From Chara braunii (lineage: Eukaryota > Streptophyta > Charophyceae > Charales > Characeae), in the NCBI GenBank assembly GCA_003427395.1, contig BFEA01000364.1, forward strand, positions 880,806 through 920,452: 39,647 bases of DNA, in the 5' to 3' direction. The position numbers were made by a program, and so were the translations under genes. Each line of letters begins with the position of its first letter. The first letter of the stretch is position 1. Below the pieces are notes generated by a model, which worked only from the letters and a program-made list of their open reading frames with translations, was not told the DNA's origin and made no database searches. Of this stretch, positions 21,651 through 31,713 are shown in pieces.

Positions 21651-22744
21651 GGAAGACCCCGCTTTGACTGGAGGACGGCCATTTGTCAACATTGTGACCA
21701 GCAAGGCCACACTATAAGGTTCTGTAATATAAGACGGGAAGACGAGAGAAGCGGGCTGATTTCCTCTACTATGGATGGGGATATCTACGATCAATTTGGG
21801 GAGGCCATTGACAGAAGGCTTGGAGGAGTGAGGGCTGAAGCCCAACGAAGAGCGGCAGCGGGACCACCGCCCCCTGCCATGTTCAGGCTATGGCAGGAAA
21901 AGGAGGAACCACCGTTTGGGGTGGAAGAAGTGGGAAGTGATGAGGAAGTAACTCAAGGGCTACGAGGAGGAAGTGAGACGGAAGAGGCCATAATCATCGA
22001 GTCAGATGACGAGGAAGAGGAGGAAAGAACGGAGCCTCCGTCCGTCTTATTTGAGAAGATGAAGGACTTGCTGGATAAGATGGGGAGGTACCAAGAGAAG
22101 TTGGTGGGCCTCTGTAAAGAAGTGAAAGGATGGAGGTCTAACATCCCCACAGCATTCCTCTATGACTCCGGCCCGGAGTCAGCGCCTGGGCGACCCGGAG
22201 TAAATGTGGTGGGGTCGTGCCCTCAACCAGGAATGAGGGGGAGACCCCTCACTCCGCAAGCCCGGCTGGCACAGGCAGCGCGAACGAGGAATCAAGCCAA
22301 GGCCAGTACCGGCCAAGAGCCTCCAAGGGGGGAACACGAACCAGGGAGAAGGAAAGAGGTTGTGGAAGTAGAGGACGACGATGACGAAGAGGAAGAGGAT
22401 GAGAGGCTGCGCAGAGAAGACGATCAGAGAGCGGAGCAGCGGGCAAGGAAAAAGGGGATCAGGGGAGAGGCCGAACCGGTCATACAGGACGGACTGCCCA
22501 AAAAGAAGAAATACGCGGTCCGGTTGGAAGAAGGATTTGACGTAGAGAAGGTGATTGACTGGCTGCTGGAAGGGCATAATGACCTCATGACCCTGAAGGA
22601 AATCCTAGCGTCAGCCCCGCGACTCCGCGATGAACTGAAGGGGAGGTTATCACGGCGCCTGGTGCCCAATGTCCATCTAGGTACGATCCTGCCCAAGGAG
22701 GCAGAGTGGGCAGAGTCAGGTACGAAGATGAACTGGAAGTGCAT

Positions 22745-23100
22745 AGCCTGCGGTACGGTGGATTTGATGGTAAAGGGTTCCAAGTGCGCAGCAATGGTGG
22801 ACATCGGGGCAGAGATGAACATTATTCAGGAGGCGGACGCGATCAGATTCGGGCTGGATATAGACCGTTCTGACTGTGGTATTCTGCATAGAGCCAGCTG
22901 TAAGGCCATGTTTTGCTGGACAGCCTCGAATGTGCTCGTCGAGGTTGGAAAGGTGAAGGTCAGGGCATGTTTCTTCATAATGTCAAACGTGGACCATGGA
23001 ATCCTCCTGGGGAGGTCATTCCTAAGCAGGACAGAGACCGTGATGTTCAACAAACATGATGGGACGTTGATCCTCCTCTTATGCGATCCTGCCTGCGAAA
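22745..23100 (+). pseudogene. Retropepsin domain with altered active site
   Basis: The segment has an AMVDIGAEMNII core at about 22790-22825 and a later ILLGRSFL (23001-23024), matching the catalytic loop and the hydrophobic-G-R segment of retroviral-type aspartic proteases. The catalytic triplet should be D-T/S-G. Here 22800-22808 read D-I-G (GAC ATC GGG), one transition away from D-T-G. Loss of the Thr/Ser hydroxyl should impair activity. The domain shares the gag frame rather than the RT frame. Confidence 0.78.
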
Positions 23101-23440
23101 ATTATGAAATAATTACTTGCCAGAATAACGGGCCAAGGAGTATAAGGAACCGGCCCAATCCAGGATCATGCAAAATCGAGGAGTCGGAAGGGGAGCGCAG
23201 AAGGCTCTGGGCAGAGTCCGAAGTAGGAGAGAGGGTGGAAGCATTTTCCCTCAGCCTGTCAGATGTTGGGAAGGCCATGGACCTGGTGGCCGCGCATGAG
23301 ATGACAGATCCGGATGCCATCCAGGCCTTGAGGGAACAAGTTCTGGAATGCCCTGAGGCAGGAAGGTTGGAACAGGTATATCGGCTCCCAGGCAGTGGAG
23401 GGAACCCCGCATCAGTGCAAACACAATCCGTGAGTCGGCC

Positions 23441-23447
23441 TTTTTTA
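23441..23447 (+). promoter_or_regulatory. Candidate -1 ribosomal frameshift site (gag-pro to pol)
   Basis: T TTT TTA is split by the gag-pro frame exactly as X XXY YYZ. The -1 frame from here is open through AGG GGA AGG and runs into RT, while the gag-pro frame stops at TAA 23490. GGGGAA (23448-23453) can pair with TTCCC about 17 bases later, a possible stimulator, although it sits closer to the heptamer than is usual. Confidence 0.5.
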
Positions 23448-24650
23448 GGGGAAGGCTCAAGCAGGGTTCCCAAAGGCGGTACAAGACGGTAAATAAAAAA
23501 TGTCGCCCGGTACCCGTCCTCGTTTCAGAGGACGAGGAAGCATATGACGAGAGGGAACGAGGGTTGATTCGACAAATGAGGGAAAGTGGTTTAGCAGGGC
23601 CATATCGTATCAACGAAGGGAACGAGAAGGAGTTGATCATAGGGGAGTCTGATTTCCTGCTGCCTCAGGAGCGAACGCTGATGGTGGAATTAATGAAGAG
23701 GAAGCATCGCGCCTACGCATTTAGTGACGAGGAGCGTGGCAGGCTGGATGTAGATAAGATACCTATGATCCGCATCCACACCATGCCACACGAGCCTTAG
23801 AACATGAGAGGGGCGCGGTATCCCAATCCTGACGAGGAGAGGAAGGTGGTGGATTATCTCGACGGCAAGATACGTACTCACGTCGCCGACTATTCAAGTG
23901 GACCGTATGCGTCCCCGTGGTTCTGCTTTATTAAGCCTAACGGGACGTTGCGGTGGGTGCAGGATTCGCAGAGATTGAACGCAGTGACCGTGCGAGATGC
24001 TGGAGGACTGCCGAATGCAGACGCGCTGTCGGAATCCTGTGTTGGAAAGCCTATAATTTCGCTTATAGACCTTTACTCAGGATACGATCAGTTCCTAGTC
24101 TACCCGTCGGATAGGCCGGTGACAGTTATGCGCACGCCGCGAGAATTAGTCCACATGAACGTGGCCCAACAAGGGTGGACCAACGCAGTAGCAATGGTCC
24201 AACGGGCCATGATTCGGGCCATGCAGTCAGTCAGCCCCCATATCACACAGCCATACATTGACGATTTGGCAGTGAAGGGGCCGGCGACGAAAGAGAGCGA
24301 CGAAGTCTCACCATGGGTAAGGCGCTTTGTCTGGAAGCACATTCAGGATCTCGAAAAGGTCATGAGCCTGCTCGAAGAGCATAACCTCACGGCAAGCGGG
24401 GCCAAATCCAGACACTGCATGAGGGAAGCGACTATCTTTGGGATAGTCTGTAATGAGAAGGGTCGAAGGCCGGATGTGAAGAAGACGAACAAGATTACTG
24501 AGTGGCCAGTTCCGTTCCACTCAATAACTGATGTCAGAAGCTTCCTTGGTACGTGTGGATTTTGGAGGGTCTTCGTCAAGAACTTTGCCGCTAAGACTGG
24601 ACACCTGAGGAAGTTAGTCCGTCAGGATCAGGAATGGGTATGGGGTGAGG
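23448..24650 (+). pseudogene. pol: Reverse transcriptase domain of pol
   Basis: The frame is -1 relative to gag-pro and open from the slippery site to TAG 23798, then to TAG 25058. RT motifs appear in order: SPWFCFIKPNGTLRW near 23916, motif A SLIDLYSGYDQ near 24058, motif B QQGWTNAVAMVQRAM near 24166, and motif C YIDD at 24254-24265. A thumb/connection region (DVRSFLGTCGFWRVFVKNFA) starts near 24530. All three catalytic aspartates are present. The QGWTNA version of motif B departs from the usual FGLTNAP of plant gypsy elements and suggests a divergent clade. The stop at 23798 lies just before the RT core, so no full product can be made. Confidence 0.9.
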
Positions 24651-24659
24651 AACAAGAAG

Positions 24660-25285
24660 AGGTGGTAGCAAAAATGAAGGAGGAATTTCGAGAAGGAGGG
24701 TTGGTGTTAGGAGCGCCAGATTATGACGCCACAGAGACGCGACCCTTCATTGTCGAGACGGATGCGGGACCGACTACCTTAGGGGGAGTTTTAATTCAGG
24801 CAGACATGGAAAGGAAGGAAAGACCCTTGCGATTTGACAGCCGGACTCTCTGTACGACGGAGAGGAACTACTCTCAGTTCAAGAGGGAGACCCTTGCTGT
24901 CCTCCATTGTCTGCGAATCTTCCGGAATTATATCTTTGGCAGGAGGTTTATTTTTAGAGTGGATCCGACCGCCCTGGCCTACTCTCTAAGGAATTACGTT
25001 CCATCGGATCCGACGATTGTCAGATGGCTGACATACATCTGGATGTTCAATTTCGAATAGGAACGGATTCCTGGTAGTAAGAACCGGGCGGACGAGCTGA
25101 GTCGGATCAACTTGGATAAGCAGGAAGGGGAGGCGGTGGAGAATACGCCCCAAGTTGATGGATTTCTAGATCAGGAAGAAGTTGTTCGTCTTCATATCAA
25201 CAAATGGTCGCCGCGAGTGCCTAGCTGTGTAGGCTATCCTATCTGGCAAGCGTCGAAGGGGTATGAAAGGAGAAAATAGGTTAGT
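24660..25285 (+). pseudogene. pol: RNase H domain of pol
   Basis: FIVETDAG near 24750 gives the first acidic residue. SRTLCTTERNYSQFKRETLAVL near 24840 gives the glutamate, and FRVDPTALA near 24955 the next aspartate. After the in-frame TAG at 25058 the frame carries on with ERIPGSKNRADELSRI, the usual end of Ty3/gypsy RNase H. A frameshift near 25265 then moves coding into another frame. The enzyme would degrade the RNA strand during reverse transcription. Confidence 0.88.
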
Positions 25286-26855
25286 CCTTAAGCCCTTTAA
25301 AGAAGAGGATCCCTGGGGCGGTAAGGATGTTCAGTGGATGATGGAATTAGCGTTGGCCAACTCGCATAGCCTGGTGGAGGATATGAGGACGATTGAGGAA
25401 GGATCTGGCCAGGTAGAACGGCATGAGGACCTGATGGGAGGAATGTATCTTCTCGTCAATACGTTATTGCAAAAAAACCTAGACAAGTCAAGCTCGTTGA
25501 ACCCGGCAGGGAATGTGGACGAAATACCCGAGAGTCAGGACGACGAGTTCGAAGAAGGGGAAATTAAGGAGGTTTTTCGTGCAGAGGAGTACGACGGGAT
25601 CTACCAAGAGCTGGGGCTTCTTCTGTCATGTGAAATGCGGCTAAGAGATGCGAGCGATAGGGCTCAAAGGATGTTGCAACGCTACTTAGTGCGAGACAGT
25701 CACCTTTTCGTGAGAAGGGAAGTGGGGAATCCCAGGAGGGTCGTCTGCGGTGGGAATCGTCAGATCGACGTCGTAGCAACACTACACGATGGCATTGCAG
25801 GAGGGCATCGAGGGGTATAAGCCACGTATGCCAAGATAAGTGAGTTGTACTACTGGGATGGAATGATGGACATGGTCGGAAAATTCTATCGATCTTGCGT
25901 ACCCTGCCAGGAGAGATCCCGTTTAAGGCAGGGAGAGGCGCTGCATCCAAGGTTAAAGCGAGAGGTAGGGGCCGTAGTGCATCTCGATCTGCTTTTTATG
26001 TCACTTGGGGATCAGGGCTATAACTATATCCTCGATGCGCGCGATAACCTGTCTGGGTTCATAGACGGGCGAGCTAATCACACAAAGACCGGATCAGTCC
26101 TGGTGAGCTGCATCGAGGAGTACTACCAGCGTTATCCTTTCGTCAAGGAATTCGTAATGGACAGGGAATCAGAGTTTACCTGCCACGAGGTGCAAGAACT
26201 GTTAGCAAGATATGGTGTGGCAGCCAACTACACCACGGCCACGCACACCCAGGCAAATGCTCCCGTAGAGAGAGGACATAGTACCATTACGAACCTCCTG
26301 GCCAAATGGACCGAAGGTAGGCCTAATCAATGGCCAAGATACCTAAGGGCGGCTTTCTTTGTCGAGAACATTACAGTAAAGAGATCCACCAAGTACGCAC
26401 CTGCGACGCTTTGGTACGGAAGGCATGCCACCTTCCCTATCGAAAGCTTTCTTAAGACGTGGAGGCGCTGGGATCTGGAAGTCAACCTGTCATTTGAAGA
26501 GTTGCTCGATATTCGGGCGCGGCAGGTCGGGGCGATAGAAGAAAGGATCCAGGAGGAATCTGATCAGGTGGCGAGAAGCCGTATGGATGATAAGGCCCGA
26601 TGGGATTAGTCTGCGCGAGTGAGGAAAGTATCCTTGGCAGTCAGGGATGTCGTGCTTCTCTACGATACGTCGCTGGAGAAGCAGTGGTCCAGGAAGCTCG
26701 ATAAGAGATGGTTAGGTCCCTACCGAATTGTACGGGTCGGAGACTTCGGAGCATACCAGATCGAGGAGTTAAATGGGACTGAGTGGAAGGATTGGGTATC
26801 TGGAACGCGACTGAAGAAATTCGTGGCGAGAGAAGAGGTAAGAGAGATGACCTGA
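25263..26855 (+). pseudogene. pol: Integrase domain of pol
   Basis: A linker (25263-25780) precedes the zinc-binding part: His codons at 25785 and 25806 and CVPC at 25896-25907. The catalytic core has Asp at 25986, Asp at 26160 and Glu at 26268, with exactly 35 residues between the last two (DD35E). A C-terminal GPYRI (from 26715) is the GPY module of Ty3/gypsy integrases. In-frame stops are TAA 25818, inside the zinc finger, and TAG 26607. The residue after D-R in the second motif is Glu, where the neighbouring sequence suggests Gly (one G-to-A change). The frame ends with TGA at 26853. Confidence 0.9.
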
Positions 26856-26996
26856 CCGCCCCTAGAATAAGAAGTAACAGGGTGTGTAGGTTAGGAAGGA
26901 TGCATGCTGCATAAGTGTGGTCTGGTCTGAGCTTGCTCTGATTATCACCTGCTTGCTTACTCCAACGTGTGTCTGTTGTCTCCTTCGCCTGTTGTG

Positions 26997-27021
26997 CAGG
27001 TCTGACTTTACGAAGACAGTC
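26997..27021 (+). promoter_or_regulatory. 3' splice-site-like sequence before ORF3
   Basis: A pyrimidine-rich stretch (GTCTCCTTCGCCTGTTG, about 26978-26994) ends in TGCAG at 26999, 22 bases before the ORF3 ATG. A similar acceptor precedes gag. ORF3 might therefore be expressed from a spliced subgenomic RNA. This is inference. Confidence 0.35.
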
Positions 27022-29628
27022 ATGCCAAGAGGAGGGAAGGGGACACGGCCGCCTCAGAGGCCGTTGGGCGCATCAGGAGGATACGAGCGGCATGGGCCTC
27101 GCCAACGAGAGAGTACTCCAGTCTACAATGATGGGGACATCGAGCTATTCCTGGACAGTTTCTGGGAGCATGCGAGGCGTATGGGTTGGACCGTCACTCA
27201 GGCGATTGAGAGATTGAGGGGAGCAGGTAGGTTCGAAGAGCCCATTGCCAGGATTCGTAGGGAGGCGACGAGAATGGAGGAGTTGCGACCCTCGCCTGTG
27301 GGACCTGATGGCAGTCCGTTCCGCCTGGAGATTGAAAATGCGTCGGACTTCATCCCCGCGTTTGAGATGTTCATGCAAGAGCAGGGCATGCAGAGAGATG
27401 ATTGAATGCAGACACTACCACTCTGGACCAGGAAGGCAGAAAGGCCACTGGCTATGCAGATCAGGGACATGGCACGAGATTGGGAAAGCTGCAGGGCACA
27501 TTTGAGAGANGCCTTTCGACGGCCAGAGCTCCCTCAGCCCAGAGTCGAGAGGCGGCAGAGGAGTCAGAGGCCGAGGGACCCTGAGCCCAGGGAGGCGAGA
27601 CCATCTCGAGGAGGACGGAAGGCTCTAGCCAGGAGAGAGCAGGAGCCAGAGGATGAGGAGCGAGGGGCATACCCTGAGTGTGGGTTGGGGCCAGTGGAGT
27701 TCCATCGTTTTACTGAGGGTGGATTGAGGAGGTCGCCAGCACACACACAGGGGGAGCCACCAGCGTCAGAGGGGCCCTTGAGGGAATTGGAGATGCATTT
27801 AGATATTTCTCGGTGGAGGGCGTCGCTTCAGGGTAAGGGGCATGGAGGGGCAAAGAAGGTGCCACGAGAGGAGGTACCACAGGAAGAGGTCCGGGGTACT
27901 CAGCGAGAGAGAGGGCTGGGCGATGAGGGGAGACGTGCAGGGAAGGAAGTGATAGAGGTTGGAGAGGACACGCCCTCACAGACGCCAGCAGTGGGTTTGA
28001 GACTCGGGGATGCACTAGGGAGCACCCGGCAGGCAAATGAGGGGTTACAGAGAGAGGAGACCCCTTTGCCTTCGTCAGAAAAGGCTCCTTCGCCAGAAGG
28101 GAGGGCAGAAAGGAGGAGAGAGAGGGCAGCTGTAAGGAGAGAAGCTTTGATCCTGATTGATAGGCACCTAGCAGCTCATTCCCTCGAGTGCCCAGACCTG
28201 GAGGAGCCAGCACCTGCAGAGCCACGCCAGGAGTCATGTCAGCCCGAGAAGAAGATGGAAGCAGAAATCCCAAAGAGGTTCGACCTCCGCACGAGGGAAA
28301 GGGTGCCAGCTGGAGAGACGGCTGAAGAACAGACGACGAGACGAACCAGGCGGATAGATGAGATATGGCAGGAGAGGCAGAGGTTGGAGGCAGCGGGGGA
28401 GCTCCCGGAGCAGCAGCAGGAGAGGCAGAGATCGGAGGCAGCAGGAGCACTCCCGGGTCAGCCGCCTAGCGCGCCATCCAAGGCCCCGGAAATTCCTGAA
28501 ATGTGGAGAGACTTCTGGGAGCAGAGAGGAGAGGAGCTTCCATCGCCAGTCAGAGCCGGGTTTGGGGTGGCCAGGAAGGCGAAAGAAAGGTTAGATCGTA
28601 AAATCAAGTTCCTGGCCAAGACCACTTTTGATCGGCACTTGTTATTGGATGGCGATCTGGCGGGGAAGCAAATGAAGGAAGCCAGCCATGGAATACGTCT
28701 GGAGGCTATGGAGGTGGAAATTCAGGAACTTAGGGCTTTGGTGGCCAGCCAGGCAGCTATCATTGAGAGCCTGAGGCAGCGAACCCAAGGAAAGGTGGAC
28801 AGACTAGAGAGCAGCCGGCAGGGAGAGTAGAGGCAGCCAGGACAGGGATTGCCAGGACAGCCATCTGCGATAGAGCCTCGCCAGGAGCCGCCTATGGGGA
28901 GAGTTATCCTGGAGCCAGAGGAGGCGAGAGCCCAGAGACAGGGAGAGAGAGAGGCGTTCGAGTTTAGAGCCCCTACTAAGCTCGCGACGCTGCCGGTGGC
29001 GGCGGCAGGCCCAGTCGTACCTTTGGCAGTAGAGGAGGGACTGCCACCATCTAGCAGTGAGCCGGCTCAGGGCTCGGCAGAGAGATCCATGGGCGTGTTC
29101 CTTGAGGCGGTGCATACTATGCAGGAGGAGGTGAGTTTGTTTTCACCTGAGCAGAGGATAGAGGAGCCTCTTGAGAGAGAGATGGGGATTGAGGAGGAGG
29201 GTGTCATCGAGGGCAGACTCCAGTGGATAGGCACACCTGAGTATGGACCAGAGAAGATTGAGGAGCAGCCCACGGCAGTGCCAGGGGCGGCACTCGAGAG
29301 GAGGCCTCAGAGGTTGGACACACACGAGTACGTTCCAGCGACAGAGGATTTGAGAGGCAGACTAGGATTTTGGGCTACTGGATCTGGGTCTGGTGGACCA
29401 GTTCCGGGGACAGAGCGGCAGGAAGTCGTTGGTACTGCAGCTCCTCAAGCAGAGCAGCAGGGGGTTATTAGTACCTTGGCAGGATATCCTTCATTACCAC
29501 CTCCTCAGCCCAGGAAGAAGAAGTTCAAGAGGAAGGTTGATCAACTATGTTTCTACTGCAAGAGGAGCGCGCATCATGCTTTGGACTGTCTCGAGTTTCT
29601 TGAGGATAAGGCAGCAGGGAAGATCTGA
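27022..29628 (+). pseudogene. ORF3: second Gag-like CCHC protein downstream of integrase
   Basis: A single frame of about 868 codons from ATG 27022 to TGA 29626, interrupted only by TGA 27403 and TAG 28828. The N-terminus is basic (PRGGKGTRPPQRP). Codons ~40-170 form a helical region with DIELFLDSFWEHARRMGW and, after the stop, MARDWESCRAHL, which resembles Gag capsid-type sequence. A very long Glu/Arg/Pro-rich disordered middle follows. A likely coiled coil (MEVEIQELRALVASQAAI) lies near 28705-28800. The C-terminus has a perfect CX2CX4HX4C knuckle, CFYCKRSAHHALDC, at 29548-29589, and ends 13 codons later. There is no signal peptide or membrane segment, so it is not an Env-like protein. A second nucleocapsid-type protein after pol is unusual for Ty3/gypsy. 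Confidence 0.75.
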
Positions 29629-30365
29629 GTGGTAGGGGGTAAAATGTATGATAGACAGGGTAGGATAGTAGAGAAGTCCGCAGATGGGACCTAGGGCTCA
29701 GTTATATAGGCAAAACCAGGAGGAGTTGAGGAGGTAGGGCCGGCTTTGTCTATATAAGCGAGCGAGCATTTTGTGAGGCATCAACTTAGGTTCTGTGTGA
29801 TACTCTCTTAGACTTAGAAGACATTTTGATGATTACTGTTAATCTAGATCTGAACTCTAGTGTTTCTACTGAGTTGGGGTTTTGAGGGTCAGGGTGGTTT
29901 AGATGAGGCATGTACATATTTAGGTGGCCTACGCCCTGGCCTTTGAGAGACAGATCTGACATGTATTATAAAGGTTGTTGTCAGTGTGGGTTTGGTGTGG
30001 CTTGAGTTGAGCAAGCTATGATTTGGAGACACTTTTTATATGAGATATTGTATTCCCTTAGTGTATATTATGATGAGGTTTCCTTCAGGGAACATTCTTA
30101 TATGTGACGATCACTTGTCTTTCTCACATGTGTGGTTATACTCTGATGTATGATGAGTTTGTGTGGACAATGTGTGAAAAATCTTTTATGTATCTTGGGT
30201 ATGTGAATATGATTGTAAGTAAAACTGTCTACTCCTCGGTATACTTGTGCGACCTGCCCACGGCAGCTGATAAGGCAGAGTATAAGGGGAGGAAGCGCAG
30301 TCCGTCTGTGAAAGTTATCTAAGTTGTGATGAGGACCCATAAGATGGTCTCTCAGTGATGTTCTG
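29629..30365 (+). other. AT-richer untranslated region after ORF3
   Basis: About 740 bases without a credible ORF, rich in T and G. It contains a few direct AT-rich strings and no recognisable RNA gene. It probably belongs to the 3' untranslated part of the element transcript. Confidence 0.5.
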
Positions 30366-30610
30366 TTTTATGATGGGACCCCCTTAGATTTTAAAAAAGG
30401 GAGGGGATGTTTCGTGATGTTTTGTGATGTAACGAAACCCCTCGTGACTTTGAGAGAGGGGGTGTTTGGTTTATGATGAGACCCTCGTGATTTCTGGAAG
30501 AGGGAATGTATTGTTTTATGGCGAGACCCCTCGCGATTTTTGGAAGAGGGGGTGTTTTGTTTGTGAAGAAAGTCCCTTTTGGATTGTTGGAAATGGGGAG
30601 TGGTTTTTTG
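30366..30610 (+). repeat. Hairpin array 3 (CCCCTC / GAGGGG units)
   Basis: About five degenerate units of 45-60 bp, each with TTTATGATGAGACCC-like sequence, a C-rich arm and a G-rich arm. Pairs are CCCCCTT with AAGGGAGGGG (30380-30406), CCCCTC with GAGAGGGG (about 30437-30461), ACCCTC with GAGGGA (about 30481-30507), CCCCTC with GAGGGG (about 30526-30551), and a weaker fifth unit at about 30560-30600. Each unit's G-rich arm is followed by TG. Confidence 0.65.
30393..30407 (+). other. Best polypurine-tract candidate
   Basis: AAAAAAGGGAGGGGA is 15 purines and is followed directly by TG at 30408. This is what a plus-strand primer next to an LTR looks like. However, the detected long repeat starts 1.3 kb further on, at 31714. 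Either this is the true LTR edge and the left LTR has lost its first 1.3 kb, or the tract is simply one arm of hairpin array 3. Confidence 0.4.
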
Positions 30611-31713
30611 GTTGAAAGACTCATCCTCAGAAGTGAGTAAATTGATTTATGGCATGACAAGTTGTTCGATGGGTGATAAAGTCTGACGGAAAGGGGCCAC
30701 TTTTTGTTTGAAATATTTGAGAAAGTCGCAATGATTACAGGGCGAAAGATGTCTCAGGGTGGGTGGCTGCTGGCTCTAATCAAGTCAGGGATCACGGCCT
30801 GGTGGATTTAGCGGTGATTTTGCTTGTAAGCGTGCGAAGGAGGTCATGCCAATTGAAGGAGGGCTGGTAAATGCCTTCGGACCCCTGCGTATCGCGCAGT
30901 AGGCCTGTGATTTTGTGTTGACGCACCCGTTTAACCACTGGTGCTAATTCTGAGACATATTGAAGAAAGGCCAAGCTAACTGAAAAAAAGTTAGTACCTC
31001 TAGGGCGTAACCCCATTGGATGGCTGCTAACCAGCGCAACCTGGTTGCAGGACCACGGTTTAAGAGTTTAAGGGGAGTTACCCGCCCCAGGGAAATTACT
31101 CTGTGGGATAGTGAAGGTTGAGATTTTAGGAGGTCCTGATTGAGTACCTATCAGGAGAAACCTTATCGTTGCGTAACCAACGAGGGTACTGCCGTTAAAT
31201 AACAATGCGGTAGGCCGTAGTCCTGGTCCGATCAACCAGGCTATGGTGGACCAAGATGGAGACCTGGCCTTTCTGTACTAGACTGCAGAAAGAGCGGAGT
31301 GGATATTAAGTTTATATATATACTTATATGTATTCGATTGCGAGAGATTTTGAGAAGGAAGGCGAGAGTGCCTTCAAAGGTCTCGGTTAAGGCCCGCGTC
31401 CCTAGTTTTTGCCAGGACTAGGGACACCCAACGAGAAGCCGAAGGTTGTCTAGGACCGGGGAGAGGACGATTGGGAAGGTCTTTGGAACTTATGCTGCCA
31501 GTTTCCTAATGTCTGGACGGTGTGAGGCCCAGGTTAGAAACCTGGCAGCATATAGTTATGAAGGCATGGTTTGATGGAGGCCTCTACCCTGTGTTTGTCG
31601 GCTAATCGGATTGGCTCCTGTTTCGTCAGGATTTGGAATGTGGATGGATTTATAGCTTTCTGATTTGGCGAAGCGACGGGGACGTCGCTTAATATGGTCC
31701 GATAGGCTGTACG
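30610..31713 (+). other. Hairpin-rich non-coding 3' block
   Basis: No credible gene. Several perfect stems are visible: CCTGAT with ATCAGG (near 31135-31155), CCTGGT with ACCAGG (near 31223-31241), GTCCCTAGT with ACTAGGGAC (31398-31425), CCAGGTT with AACCTGG (31529-31545) and AAGCGAC with GTCGCTT (31671-31690). The last ends 23 bases before the right LTR. The sequence just before 31714 is mixed and not purine-rich. Confidence 0.55.

Larger units (their letters stand above)
20191..23492 (+). pseudogene. gag: gag-pro polyprotein, degraded
   Basis: The frame starts at an ATG at 20191 in good context (A at -3). The N-terminal region up to about 20430 (DDLIAAIDRHERNP, then FHFCGERVSEWLERVEQAL) and onward has the helical, Trp-containing look of retrotransposon Gag capsids. 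A one-base frameshift near 20410-20436 moves the reading to another frame. That frame then runs to 23492 with TAG at 21333 and TAA at 21543. A Pro/Ala/Gln-rich linker (about 21060-21330) leads to a Gly/Gln repeat (21421-21650) and a CCHC knuckle CQHCDQQGHTIRFC at 21684-21725. An acidic and basic spacer follows, then the protease near 22750-23100. Gag would coat and package element RNA; the protease would cleave the polyprotein. The intact length would be about 1,100 residues. Confidence 0.8.

Noticed and set aside
21325-21717. A frame encoding repeated ARGTKAKGVK-like peptides
   Set aside because: It is another frame of the gag 30-bp repeat. The GYQGQGSQGQ frame is the one continuous with the capsid-like region and the zinc knuckle.
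26917-27021. A longer ORF3 start upstream, with a leucine/cysteine-rich hydrophobic leader
   Set aside because: The upstream codons cover the pyrimidine tract and splice-acceptor-like sequence and have no ATG. The basic MPRGGKG start at 27022 fits better, so I do not propose a signal peptide.
27710-28450. A 246-codon minus-strand frame opposite ORF3
   Set aside because: It is the antisense shadow of a Glu/Arg/Pro-rich coding sequence, giving Leu/Ser/Pro-rich peptides with no motif.
30430-30560. Hammerhead-ribozyme-like strings (GATGAG, CGAAAC) in array 3
   Set aside because: The strings are not in the order or spacing of a hammerhead core, and no stem II joins them.
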